A DNA stretch of 64,000 nucleotides from Trichomonas vaginalis G3. Taxonomy: Eukaryota > Parabasalia > Trichomonadida > Trichomonadidae. Positions 49,839 through 59,239 of this stretch are shown here, piece after piece. The position numbers and the translations under genes were made by a program. A model generated the notes under the pieces. That model was not told where the DNA came from and ran no database searches. It was given only the letters and a program-made list of their open reading frames with translations. Numbering within the stretch: the first letter of the stretch is position 1; the number at the start of each line of letters is the position of its first letter. The DNA is taken from contig NC_067204.1 in the NCBI RefSeq assembly GCF_026262505.1, positions 16,160,165 to 16,224,164 on the forward strand, read 5' to 3'.

Positions 49839-50058
49839 TTCTGTTCTTACATACAAAATAAAAAAAAATAAAAATAATTTTAAAACTAACTTTATTTTTG
49901 GACTGCATCATATTTCCGGGACTGTTGTCAAAATGTCATGTTGTCTCATTTTTTCAGAGAAGTTAATTAACCGAGTGACACATGGTGACGTAGTGACACC
50001 TTCAGTTATTCAAAAATAATTAATTATTGAATAACCTAAAAACCATTAACGATAAAAT

Positions 50059-50166
50059 ATATTTCTGCAGTTCATCCATTACTTCATTACCTAATTAATT
50101 ACAGACATAAAATATATTTAGTTCATTCGGTAAGCCTTGACCCAAAGGGTCTAGGCTCAAGCGCGT
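50059..50166. other. Spacer with two-part hairpin downstream of the tail-fibre gene
   Basis: AGCCT.GACCC-aaa-GGGTC.AGGCT (50133-50157) forms a 5+5-bp hairpin just 3' of the tail-fibre stop. It may be a 3'-end structure. Confidence 0.6.
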
Positions 50167-52407
50167 TCATTGAACTCTATACCATGCGAATACAGTCATA
50201 AATGGTGGCATATAATCTTCACCCGAGCCTGTTGGATTTGTTGTGAAAGTATGGACATGATTTCCCCCCGGTTCAGTTTGTCGAAAAGTCTTTTTTGTTG
50301 AATCGTTATAAGATGGAGATAAAACGTCATAACCAGCTTCATACTCTGAGTTGTATAATGGGTGGTCTCTTAATGGGTGTCTATGGTCACCAGAAAAGTT
50401 TGTAGTTCCCGTATGAGTGTGCGGTGGAAGGTTTGCTTCTTTAATTTTCTTCGAACCTCCTGTTTGCTTTGAAGAGTTAGCACAGTATAAGAATTTATCT
50501 ACAATCTGTTCCCAAGTACCAAAACCTAAAACTGTTTCTGGATTTGTTGAGTTCATTGATGTATATATTGAACCAATGGGGTAAATCATCTCAAGAATTG
50601 TATTTAATCTATTATGAATATTGAATTTATTATATAATATTGAATTTGGGTGAGTATTTAAAACTGGTCTTGTTATCAATATTAACATATTATTTTTGAA
50701 AATTGCTTTTCTAACATCTTGAAATTTTGTGATTTCAGACCAGTTTCTTCCATCACTACTGATATTTACTAAATCACCACATCCTAAAGCAATGAAATAC
50801 CCATCAATATAAAATAAATTAGTAAATCTATAATTTCGAGTAAGTTTTGGGGTGAATGTATAAACCAATTCCCAACTTGGTGTTTTCTCTGGATCCTGTG
50901 AAAAATCTTGTGATAAATAAATATGTCTGTTATAACTTACAGGATATGAATAGACCATATCACCTGAAACGAGAACATAAACATTTGATCCATAACATAA
51001 AGCTTCAATGTCTCCATCAGCTTGAAAAATTTGTTCAAATTGACCTTGTGGTATTGAAGATGATCTATAAATTTTATCATTTTGTAGGATAAAATACATG
51101 TTGTTAATGTAATACCACTTACTTGTATAATCAATTTCCAAATCTGATGACATCATACTAAACATATAATAATTTATCCCATCCTCACTAATGAAAATTT
51201 GATTGACTTCATAAATTAGTACCCATTTATTATTAACGCATCTAATAGGATTATTTGGATATTTAAATTTAGCATCTTGATTTAAATTACATTTGAACCA
51301 TTGGATACAATCGAATGAATAACAAGGGCAAAAATCATCTCCAACCGTTATCATTCCCATAAATTTACCGTTATTATATTCAACATATAAAATTCTTGGA
51401 TTAATGATTGGCTTTCGTGTATCAGGATTCAAAACAGATGGAGTAAATGATTCATAGTTTTTAAAATCATTTGTTTTAAAATAATAAAGCACCCCAGCTG
51501 TATAAAATAAATACATGGTCACTCCATCGAAACATATACATTCAAAAGAATCTATATCAAAGGTTTTATCTGATGATTTCATAAAATTTAAAAATGGTGG
51601 AGTAAAATAGACCTCTGATTGTTTTATTTCTTCATTAACAAATGATATATCAGCTTTCTTTGCTAACTCAGTATTAATGAATGAAATAACTTTTTCCTTA
51701 TCTGCTTTCTTCTCTAACTCATCCTTAACATAAGTTTTATCTGCTTTAAGGTCTAAACATCCTGAAACCCATCCTGTATCAGCTTTAACTTTAAAAGTCT
51801 CCGATGTCCATTCCTTATCCGCCTTCTTCTCTAACTCATCGTTAACATAAGTTTTATCTGCTTTAAGGTCTAAACATCCTGAAACCCATCCTGTATCAGC
51901 TTTAACTTTAAAAGTCTCCGATGTCCATTCATGATACCATTCAACTTTTTCTTTAATTTCATTATCTTTTTCATCAACATAAACCAAATTTGCTTTCTTA
52001 TTTAACTCACTATCCACATATTCCTTATCTACTTTCTTCATTATGTCATTTAGGAAACCTTCTATGAATTCCTCATTTAAATTAAATCTTCCAATCTTCA
52101 AAACTTTAGGAAATGCATTTAATGCGTAATATCTCTGTTCTTCTGGTGGAATTGATGTTATATCATCCGTTATTCCTTTAATTTTTGAATTCATAAATAA
52201 AATTTCTTTTATATTTGATATCACTGCACCACCTTTGCAAACGAATTCGAAATGGTCATTTTTCAATACTATCTCCAAATCTCCATATTTCAACCTTTGC
52301 GTTTGTTCTGCCGTCTTTGAATTATATGCATATATGGCGTATGTAATGGTCTGAAGGACCTGGGCGCTTTGCGCCTTAAGTTGTTGTGGTTGCTGTTGTT
52401 TAATCAT
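50167..52407 (-). CDS. 746-aa tail-fibre-like protein with BNR-like middle (C)
   Basis: The N-terminus QQLKAQSAQVLQTI is shared with the integrase frame. Residues about 110-270 form a coiled-coil shaft, with a 39-residue unit (EWTSETFKVKADTGWVSGCL...) twice. Residues about 285-620 have repeated Ser-x-Asp-Gly-x-Asn-Trp/Tyr turns (ISEDGINYY, NISSDGRNWSEI), as in BNR/sialidase-type beta-propellers. The tip (MIYPVGSIYTSMNSTNPETV, FGTWEQIVDKFLYCANSSKQ, MPPFMTVFAWYRVQ) is the phage Gp10-type C-terminal domain. Probable receptor-binding fibre. The frame is open. Confidence 0.75.
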   Translation of the reverse strand: MIKQQQPQQLKAQSAQVLQTITYAIYAYNSKTAEQTQRLKYGDLEIVLKNDHFEFVCKGGAVISNIKEILFMNSKIKGITDDITSIPPEEQRYYALNAFPKVLKIGRFNLNEEFIEGFLNDIMKKVDKEYVDSELNKKANLVYVDEKDNEIKEKVEWYHEWTSETFKVKADTGWVSGCLDLKADKTYVNDELEKKADKEWTSETFKVKADTGWVSGCLDLKADKTYVKDELEKKADKEKVISFINTELAKKADISFVNEEIKQSEVYFTPPFLNFMKSSDKTFDIDSFECICFDGVTMYLFYTAGVLYYFKTNDFKNYESFTPSVLNPDTRKPIINPRILYVEYNNGKFMGMITVGDDFCPCYSFDCIQWFKCNLNQDAKFKYPNNPIRCVNNKWVLIYEVNQIFISEDGINYYMFSMMSSDLEIDYTSKWYYINNMYFILQNDKIYRSSSIPQGQFEQIFQADGDIEALCYGSNVYVLVSGDMVYSYPVSYNRHIYLSQDFSQDPEKTPSWELVYTFTPKLTRNYRFTNLFYIDGYFIALGCGDLVNISSDGRNWSEITKFQDVRKAIFKNNMLILITRPVLNTHPNSILYNKFNIHNRLNTILEMIYPIGSIYTSMNSTNPETVLGFGTWEQIVDKFLYCANSSKQTGGSKKIKEANLPPHTHTGTTNFSGDHRHPLRDHPLYNSEYEAGYDVLSPSYNDSTKKTFRQTEPGGNHVHTFTTNPTGSGEDYMPPFMTVFAWYRVQ

Positions 52408-52431
52408 TTATTATGATTTAAAAATAAATAT

Positions 52432-53142
52432 TTAATCCGTTATCTCATCAGCTATTTTCTCTATTTGAAATTGCCATAATATTTCATTCATAAATTCTAA
52501 ATCACAATCAAATAGGTCAGTTATTCTAAATTTAATATTTGATAAATCTTTTGAATGAAGAATAAATGAATTCCCGGATAATTGAAACGGATATGATAAA
52601 GAAAATGTGTTTAAGTTGATGGATAAAATGTTTTGTATTGATGGGTAAGAGTTAGGGTCTAATGTTTGATGTGAAAATCTCATTGGGGTATTAACTTTAT
52701 CACATTTGATTAAAATGAAATTGGAACCAGTGTCAGAATACAAAACATCCCCAACATCTTTTTCAAAATTTAATATCCCCAACAATGAACGAAGATGAGG
52801 AGTACAAAATTTAATTTTCAGCGGAAATTTAATAAGGTTATTTATTTCATCAAGTTCAAAAAGTTTATCGGGTTTTGATTTAAAATTTTCTTCATACCAT
52901 ACGATAAATGATTCATTTAAATAACTTAAAATCGTGTTAATATCCCATTTCGCTATCACATTATTTATATACATATCATACGTTTTTTCAAGGTCATCTT
53001 TAATAAATGATATATAATCTGAAGGGTCTAAAAGAATGGGATTAAATTTACCACTCACAGAAACGAGAGTAACATTATAAATTCCGCTAACTGTTAAATT
53101 TAATTCACAGTTATTATTCGAAATAATATTGATAATTGACAT
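52432..53142 (-). CDS. 236-aa structural candidate
   Basis: Beta-rich protein with FCTPHLRSLLGILNFEKDVG, SNFILIKCDKVNTPM and a final LSNIKFRITDLFDCDLEFMN. A stretch with an LRxLLGF-like motif, a membrane-free beta middle and a final I.F..TD..G-type strand pair recalls an uncharacterised virion protein common in animal Polintons. Low certainty. It is divergent from the next gene with only 20 bp between starts. Confidence 0.45.
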   Translation of the reverse strand: MSIINIISNNNCELNLTVSGIYNVTLVSVSGKFNPILLDPSDYISFIKDDLEKTYDMYINNVIAKWDINTILSYLNESFIVWYEENFKSKPDKLFELDEINNLIKFPLKIKFCTPHLRSLLGILNFEKDVGDVLYSDTGSNFILIKCDKVNTPMRFSHQTLDPNSYPSIQNILSINLNTFSLSYPFQLSGNSFILHSKDLSNIKFRITDLFDCDLEFMNEILWQFQIEKIADEITD

Positions 53143-53162
53143 TTTTTATTACAATTAAAAAT

Positions 53163-53642
53163 ATGGTAAAGCGTTATTTTCCAGTGATAAATAAAACTAG
53201 AATAAGATTACCTCAAGAATTCATAAATTCAACGAATAAGAAATTCATTCATGTTATAAATTTTAGTGTTTTCAGAAAATATGAGTCAGTGTCATATTCA
53301 TCAACAGGTTATATTTCACTTCATTCAAATTTAGTTCAATCAAACCCATATAATGACCATTTCATAAGATTTTCAGATGGTATTAAAAATGTAATTGATA
53401 GATTAAAATATGAACAGATTGACAATATCGAATTTTTGGAATTTTGGTTTAAATATCCCGATGGAAAAAAGATTGAAGTTAAAGATAAAGCTGATACTAT
53501 AACAAAAACAATTACAATGACCGATCCGGATAGTGGGGAACAAAAAGAAATAAAACAAACGATAGAAACTGGTGAAAGGTCAATTATTATTGATTATGAT
53601 TCAAAGGATTATTATTCGATAATGTTAATGCTTGAATATTAA
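53163..53642 (+). CDS. 159-aa beta-rich protein, probable minor structural protein (C)
   Basis: FIHVINFSVFRKYESVSYSS, LEFWFKYPDGKKIEVKDKAD and the end YYSIMLMLEY parallel the C-terminal half of the 282-286-aa proteins of A and B (FQVWFTTDGRKRI..., FYLELSFIYNY). ATG at 53163 is used, since the frame upstream has only a TTG. The gene end overlaps the convergent DVSCC gene by 4 bp. Confidence 0.5.
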   Translation: MVKRYFPVINKTRIRLPQEFINSTNKKFIHVINFSVFRKYESVSYSSTGYISLHSNLVQSNPYNDHFIRFSDGIKNVIDRLKYEQIDNIEFLEFWFKYPDGKKIEVKDKADTITKTITMTDPDSGEQKEIKQTIETGERSIIIDYDSKDYYSIMLMLEY

Positions 53643-54307
53643 ATAGCCTTAACAAAGAATTTTTCAAGTGATATTTTATATTCATCAACTATTTTATTAT
53701 AAATATCATTATATGTTAAATGAAGTTCAGTTGTTGTTCCGTTCTTTGATATCTTAATTGTGCTAATATCCTTTATAGGATTTATTTTTGCAACTGTTCT
53801 GCAGCATGAAACCTCATCATCTATGAAAAATTGAATCTTAACGTCTGAATCTTGAACATCACAAAGAATGGCGATAATGTGAATTAATGATTCATAAGGT
53901 AAAATAATTAAACCGGATTGGTCAATTAAATTTATTATTGAATCATAATTATTAATTATTATATCACGGTAAATTTTCATTAATTCAGAATTAATGTCTA
54001 TTTTATATGGGTTCTCGATGTTTGATGAAAGAGGGGGGTATGTTGGATAAGTGGGAATTTCAACAGGTTCTTTACCGGGTTCAGATAAAATGATTGGGTC
54101 TCCATTCTCATGGTTTTCTTCATTCTCCTCATTCTTCGGTAAGTCACGAGTTAATAAATTTGGTTGAGTTGCTGACCTTGTTAATTCGGGGCTAACATTA
54201 ACTTTAACATTTTGAATAATTCGTGATTTATCATCATTTACGTTATAACCAACCGTAATCTCTGCTTTTGCGTTAGTGTTCTTTTGACTAGTGAAACGTC
54301 TTCTCAT
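53639..54307 (-). CDS. Conserved Maverick protein with EVSCC motif (C version)
   Basis: This 222-aa protein has a disordered first half, then LIILPYESLIHIIAILCDVQ, DDEVSCCRTVAKIN and SKNGTTTELHLTYNDIYNKI. The order matches 22256-22837 of element B segment by segment. Presence in both the PolB-type and the SF3-type element marks it as a core protein of trichomonad Mavericks. Function unknown. Confidence 0.6.
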   Translation of the reverse strand: MRRRFTSQKNTNAKAEITVGYNVNDDKSRIIQNVKVNVSPELTRSATQPNLLTRDLPKNEENEENHENGDPIILSEPGKEPVEIPTYPTYPPLSSNIENPYKIDINSELMKIYRDIIINNYDSIINLIDQSGLIILPYESLIHIIAILCDVQDSDVKIQFFIDDEVSCCRTVAKINPIKDISTIKISKNGTTTELHLTYNDIYNKIVDEYKISLEKFFVKAI

Positions 54308-54339
54308 TTATATTCGAATAAAAAAATATATTTAAACTT

Positions 54340-55239
54340 TTATTTTGCTGGAACTTTTGAATCTATTATTCCCTGTATTTGTTCATGAAGTTGATTTTTA
54401 GCTGTTTCATCGTAATTAATAGACCGAATATATTCATTAATTGCATTCTTATAATCATCTGATTTCTCAAATTTTCTTTTATCTGATTCCTTAACTAAAT
54501 CATAAGTTAAACCTCGTTGCTGATATAATGGTTTCTTAATTAAATCTTTGAATGCTTGAGATAAAGCACCCGATGCAATTCTTGCTACTATAATTGGTTG
54601 GAATTGCTGTTTAAGTTCATCTTTAACATTTGCGAAAACTGGATCGAATAAAGCAACTTTAAAGAATTTCTTAGCTGAAATTTCAGGTCTAATATTTGCA
54701 TATTGACCATCAAACTGGTTAGAATATCGTGGTAATCCATCCGGTCCCTCTTCAATAGCATTTAATTCTTCATTGAAATAAGAATATGGATTATGACGGT
54801 ATGAATTAATTGGACCATTTTCACCTTCTCCAATGTATTGTTTAACAGCTTTTCCATTTTCATCAAATTGCATAGGATAACGTTCATTATATGCTTTACG
54901 TTTAGGATAATCAGATATAGTTAATTTATAACCATTTATGACTTTAATATTACCTTGACCATCAGTAACGAAAACTTCATTTATACCATCGGGTTTTCCA
55001 TTTGGACCCGTAATGTCTGCTTCGTGTGCTTCCCAATTTGGACCATGACGTTTGGCATATGCTTGAGCTTCTGGTAATGTTAAAACGTTTCTCATTTGTT
55101 TAACATCTTTTTGAAGACCAGCAACAATATGAACTAATTCTTTCATTCCATCAGGAACTTTCATAGTTCTATTATATGCACCCTTTTTGTTTGTCCCTTG
55201 TTTTAATGGAACCTGTAGAAGATTTGCTATTTCTGTCAT
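54340..55239 (-). CDS. 299-aa probable virion protein
   Basis: The protein has [40 protein letters not shown] and [18 protein letters not shown] repeat-calcium-like DxDGxP region followed by VNGY...SDYP.R..Y recalls a motif I associate with virion proteins of Polinton-like viruses and virophages; this is from memory and unverified. The gene stands between the conserved DVSCC gene and the ATPase. The frame is open. Confidence 0.5.
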   Translation of the reverse strand: MTEIANLLQVPLKQGTNKKGAYNRTMKVPDGMKELVHIVAGLQKDVKQMRNVLTLPEAQAYAKRHGPNWEAHEADITGPNGKPDGINEVFVTDGQGNIKVINGYKLTISDYPKRKAYNERYPMQFDENGKAVKQYIGEGENGPINSYRHNPYSYFNEELNAIEEGPDGLPRYSNQFDGQYANIRPEISAKKFFKVALFDPVFANVKDELKQQFQPIIVARIASGALSQAFKDLIKKPLYQQRGLTYDLVKESDKRKFEKSDDYKNAINEYIRSINYDETAKNQLHEQIQGIIDSKVPAK

Positions 55240-55279
55240 GTTTAATTATAAATAAAAAATAAAAATTAATTATAAAAAG

Positions 55280-56109
55280 TTAATCAAATTTAACACTTCC
55301 TTTATTTAAATCAACTATTATTTTTCCATGTTCACCTAATTGCTGATATTGTGTGTAAAGTTCATTAATGCTCATTGGTAAATTCACTTGATAAAGCATA
55401 ACGTTCAACTGTTGACGACTAAACCCACTGAAAATGAAAAGTGTTGATAGATTTGATTTAATGTTTGTGCTTAATGCTTTGAAGTATTGAACAGCCATGA
55501 AGAATGAACACTGAATGTGTCGACATTGAGTTAATAACTGATTAAAATATGATTTCTCATTTGTTATTAGTTTTGATTTCACTGCATCATCTAGAAAAAT
55601 GAGTGAATGCAAAAATTCTCTATCAAAATTTGAAATAGAAAGTGTTTCAAATAATTCATCCCGTTGTTTATCAATAATTTTATCCTCTAATCCTTGCTTC
55701 TTGATTGTATTATATAATTCTTTATACATTAAAAAGTTTTTTAAATAATCTTCTGCTTCTTCTTGTGATAAATAAATAATTGGAATTTTGATTAAATGCT
55801 TTAAAGATTCAAATGTATCATCTGAAGGTGAACCTGAACGGTTGATATAAATTAACACATGTGAATGGGGGAAGTGTTAGCAATAATGATAATTTGTTTT
55901 AATATCGTTAATGTTTTACCTTTATTTTGTTTACCAATTGCTGCAGTGATTGAATTTAATTAAATAACATTCAGAATATGAATTTTCATTAATTTTTCCT
56001 TAGATAGAGCATTTCTATTATCACTCAATGCTTCATTAATCATATCATCTATGTATGTATTATATACTCCTGCTAATTCTTCATAAGGGGTGGATGAATT
56101 TAAATCCAT
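55280..56109 (-). pseudogene. Packaging ATPase region (C), degraded
   Basis: The 5' part has a Walker A-like GKQNKGKT, and the 3' part has FLHSLIFLDDAVKSKL (Walker B) and CSFFMAVQYFKALSTNIKSN (sensor). Same family as 25891-26766 but strongly diverged. Degraded. Confidence 0.7.
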
Positions 56110-56133
56110 TTAATCAAAAATAAATTTATAATT

Positions 56134-57773
56134 TTAAACATTTCTATTCATCAATATTTCATCATATGAACTTCTATACTGTGGTGGTGTACCTGTTGGA
56201 TGATATTTCAAACCTTCATCCGGTGTCCATGTCCAATATGTAGTCCTAGTAAACCAAACCTGAGGAGGATTTGTCACCTTTGAACAGTAAGTGTCATTTT
56301 CACCCTGAATGATTGGATAAGCTTTCACTTGTACTGTAACTTGTGAGTTGAAAGTTTCTAATCCATCAAAGAATATACCCGCTCCATCACGTTGAACTGG
56401 AATAGTGCATAAGAATGAAGTTTGGTCTTTCCATGTTCTAGCTAATGGCGCGCCATCATCATCATTCAGTGGTCTAGTTAATGAGTCCTCGTATTCTTCC
56501 GTGCATTCATTCACTCCATCTAAATCAGAAGCTTGAAGCATACGTGTAAAGAATATGTCACCCACTGTGGTCATCGCTTGATCGGGGAAGTTTCTGGAAT
56601 CTATAGTGACCTGAAGACCTCGAAGCATTGGATTTTCTAAAACTGTTCTTTGCATTGCATTCTTCGGAAATGTTAACACAACATCTGTAACATTATGAAG
56701 AGCGTATGAGAAATCTGAGCTAATACCTTCAGGAGTGATGCAACCTCCATTTAGTGAACGAACGTCAATATGTTGAGCTGGAATCATGAATGGATCTTCC
56801 TTACTAAATAAACGTGGTATTGCTTTAACTGATTCTTCAATTAAACCGTATCCTGGTGTAATGCATTTATCCTCTAAAACTTCCATCTTTGTGCATGAAA
56901 TAATAACGTTATCAACTGTTGCGTCAGCAGATGTAGCGGCTAAGCTTGTAATTAATTTGGCAGGAAGTCCGATTTGTTGGAATTTGCGATCATATTTATA
57001 AACATGATTCATAATCTTTTCATAATTTTCATCAGTTATCTTTTCATAAACGTAATTTTGTAAATCAGCAACTCTTAACGGGTCAACCTGACAAAATACT
57101 AAAGTATCCCTGAAAACATAATATTTAAGAATGATATCACCAAATGATTTAGGATAATCATCGAACGCCTGAAATGCTAACAAATCATTTACCGGAATAA
57201 TCATATCAAAAGTGACATCAACTTCTTCATTTGCTTTCTTGAAAACTTCTGAAGGGTCAATATATTTACCACATACTGAGTTATCATATTTTTGAACATT
57301 ATATATAACGAATGAACAAACTTTTTAACTTTCCTTTCTGATTTTGGTTTATATGTTGCAAATGCAAAAGATTCACGGGCGCAATCCATCTGAAGATAAC
57401 CGGCATCACCTCTTTCGGTTTCTACTTCTAATTGTTTAAAGCTTTGATTTGATGATTTGTAACCAACGAATAAACGCATACATTTAAAAGCGGCATCACA
57501 TGTGAAAGCTTTATTTGAAACTAGAGTTGCTTTAACTTTGCGTTTAATATATGTGTCACCTAATTGGTTCACATCATGAGCCGGATTTGTAATTCTTAAA
57601 TGAGTTTGTTTATCATCAAAATATGGAGCATCAGAGTCATAGCATGAACTTTCAAGTTCTCTATAATATCTTCTACCGTCATTCTTTGCGAATATTTCAT
57701 TTATCTTTTCGAATGAATGAAACACATTTCCATTAATCGGTTTGGTGTTTGGCACTAAATAGTTAGTCGTCAT
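56134..57773 (-). pseudogene. Probable major capsid protein region (C)
   Basis: Long beta-rich coding sequence with LKYYVFRDTLVFCQVDPLRV, LRGLQVTIDSRNFPDQAMTT, GDIFFTRMLQASD and TFNSQVTVQVKAYPIIQGEN. Total size (about 540 codons), composition and position next to the packaging ATPase fit a double-jelly-roll capsid protein. Assignment is by context and pattern. It has one or a few breaks. Confidence 0.55.
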
Positions 57774-57842
57774 TTATTAATAAATAAAAAATCAAAATTA
57801 AAAGATGAAAATGAATTTTTAATTTTAATGAAATAATCAACT

Positions 57843-58057
57843 ATGGCTGCAGGTATATTTAAGAAACTGTGGGATAGAGTAAAAAGAGAGGGCGAGTAAA
57901 GTTTGGGAAACATTGAAAAGGGAGCAAATTGGATATTTAAGAATAAAGAAGCAATTAGTGACGTTGCTGAATCAATAACACCAAAAGCTGCCCCAATAAG
58001 AGAAGTTTTAAATAAAGGAGAAAAAGTTTATCAAAGACTACAACCGATACTAAGATA
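57843..58057 (+). pseudogene. Small amphipathic protein 1 (C)
   Basis: It begins MAAGIFKKLWDRVKR, an amphipathic Trp/Lys helix, and the region ends with KVYQRLQPILR-like sequence. It shares its N-terminus with the convergent gene next to it. It resembles in style the 77-80-aa proteins of A and B. Degraded. Confidence 0.45.
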
Positions 58058-58074
58058 AAAATAATTTAAATAAT

Positions 58075-58322
58075 TTATTTTCCACTATCTACCCCTATTT
58101 TATTAAGTATTCCTTCAGCTATTCCACCAACTGCGTTACCTGCTTGTGCTCCCATCCGGATTACCTGCTTTAGTACCTAATACTCCACCTATGATAGTTC
58201 CTGCCGTTTTCGCTACTGGTGCCAAAAAGTTTGCAACGGGTTTAATAATCTTTTTATAAACCCAACCCGCAGCTTTCTTAATTCCTATCCCATAATTTTT
58301 TAAAGAATCCTGCCGCCATTTC
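58075..58322 (-). pseudogene. Small amphipathic protein 2 (C), paralogue of the previous
   Basis: It begins MAAGFFKKLWDR, then has a Gly/Ala/Val-rich hydrophobic stretch (TAGTIIGGVLGTKAG). Convergent with 57843-58057. Membrane-active virion protein is inferred from composition. Degraded. Confidence 0.45.
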
Positions 58323-58386
58323 TGATTTAATATTAATTAAAAAAATATATTTCATCACTTATATTCTAATTTTTATTTAATGATAA

Positions 58387-58632
58387 ATGAAACCGATTTT
58401 AAAAATAAATGAAACAGAGGAGGAAGAAATAAATGAAAGTGAAAATGTTCAACAAAAAATAAACGTTGTTAAACCAATTACTGAAATAAAAATTTTTTCA
58501 TCTGTTGAAGAATTTAATGACTATTATGCTAATAATAAAAAATTATTTGAAGAATTGACAACATGTAAATTGAATAAAATGTTTAAAGTTGACGGATTCA
58601 AAATTTCAAAAATAAAAGGGTGGTTAGTTTGA
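58387..58632 (+). CDS. 81-aa acidic unknown protein
   Basis: MKPILKINETEEEEINESEN begins an acidic segment, then EIKIFSSVEEFNDYYANNKK and FKVDGFKISKIKGWLV. Unknown. A short coiled-coil frame (KIDDLTKRIEEIEERMNQII) follows within 100 bp. Confidence 0.4.
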   Translation: MKPILKINETEEEEINESENVQQKINVVKPITEIKIFSSVEEFNDYYANNKKLFEELTTCKLNKMFKVDGFKISKIKGWLV

Positions 58633-58753
58633 AATCTATTCCTCAATCAAGAATCACCTCATTAATGAAAATTGATGATTTAACAAAAAGAATAGAAGAG
58701 ATTGAAGAAAGAATGAATCAAATAATTGATTTCATAAATTCAAATAATCATTA

Positions 58754-59239
58754 GTTTCTTAAAGTTCTATGTTGAACTCATCAAATTCTTCTTCATCATT
58801 ACCATTACCATTACCTTTAGCAAGTTTATTTACTCTTTCAACTTTATCTTTTGATAGTCTTTCGTTTAATTTTTTTCTGAAGTTTTTCGTTACCAAGTTC
58901 TAAAATTTTACACGGATTGATATTTAAACCCGTTAAATTCTTTTTCCTCAGTTTTAATCATTAATCTACAAAGAACTTTAGTGAGGTGGTTTTGTTTTAA
59001 ACCATTTATCCTTAATATTTGTTATAAATTCAATATCTGGAATTAATTCCCAAATTTTTGAATTTTCGATTAATTTACCATCAAATGCAAAAGCAATAGG
59101 TTTAATATTAAACTTACCTTTTATAAAATAAACTTTGTATGTAATCATCAAAATAAACGTCTACTTGTTTAACCTGGGTGAGAATTGGTGAAAGTTTATC
59201 CATTAATTTATTCACAGTCACGAATTTTGATTCACTCAT
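58754..59239 (-). pseudogene. Unknown element C gene region near right TIR
   Basis: The minus strand has coding-like pieces (MSESKFVTVNKLMDKLSPIL from 59239) with the element-C upstream box TTTATTTTTTTAATTCG. The start lies exactly at the inner edge of the inverted repeat. Degraded, unknown. Confidence 0.4.

Larger units (their letters stand above)
47464..50058. mobile_element. 2.6-kb KilA-N cassette with own inverted repeats, inside C
   Basis: ATTTTATCGTTAATGGTTTT begins an inverted repeat at 47464-47523 whose complement is 50003-50058. The copies match fully except for a 4-base length difference. Inside are a tRNA-like sequence, a 12-bp long-range hairpin, two palindrome modules, the 321-aa CxxC protein and a KilA-N protein. 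The same gene pair stands in element B without these repeats. No clear target duplication is visible. Confidence 0.6.
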
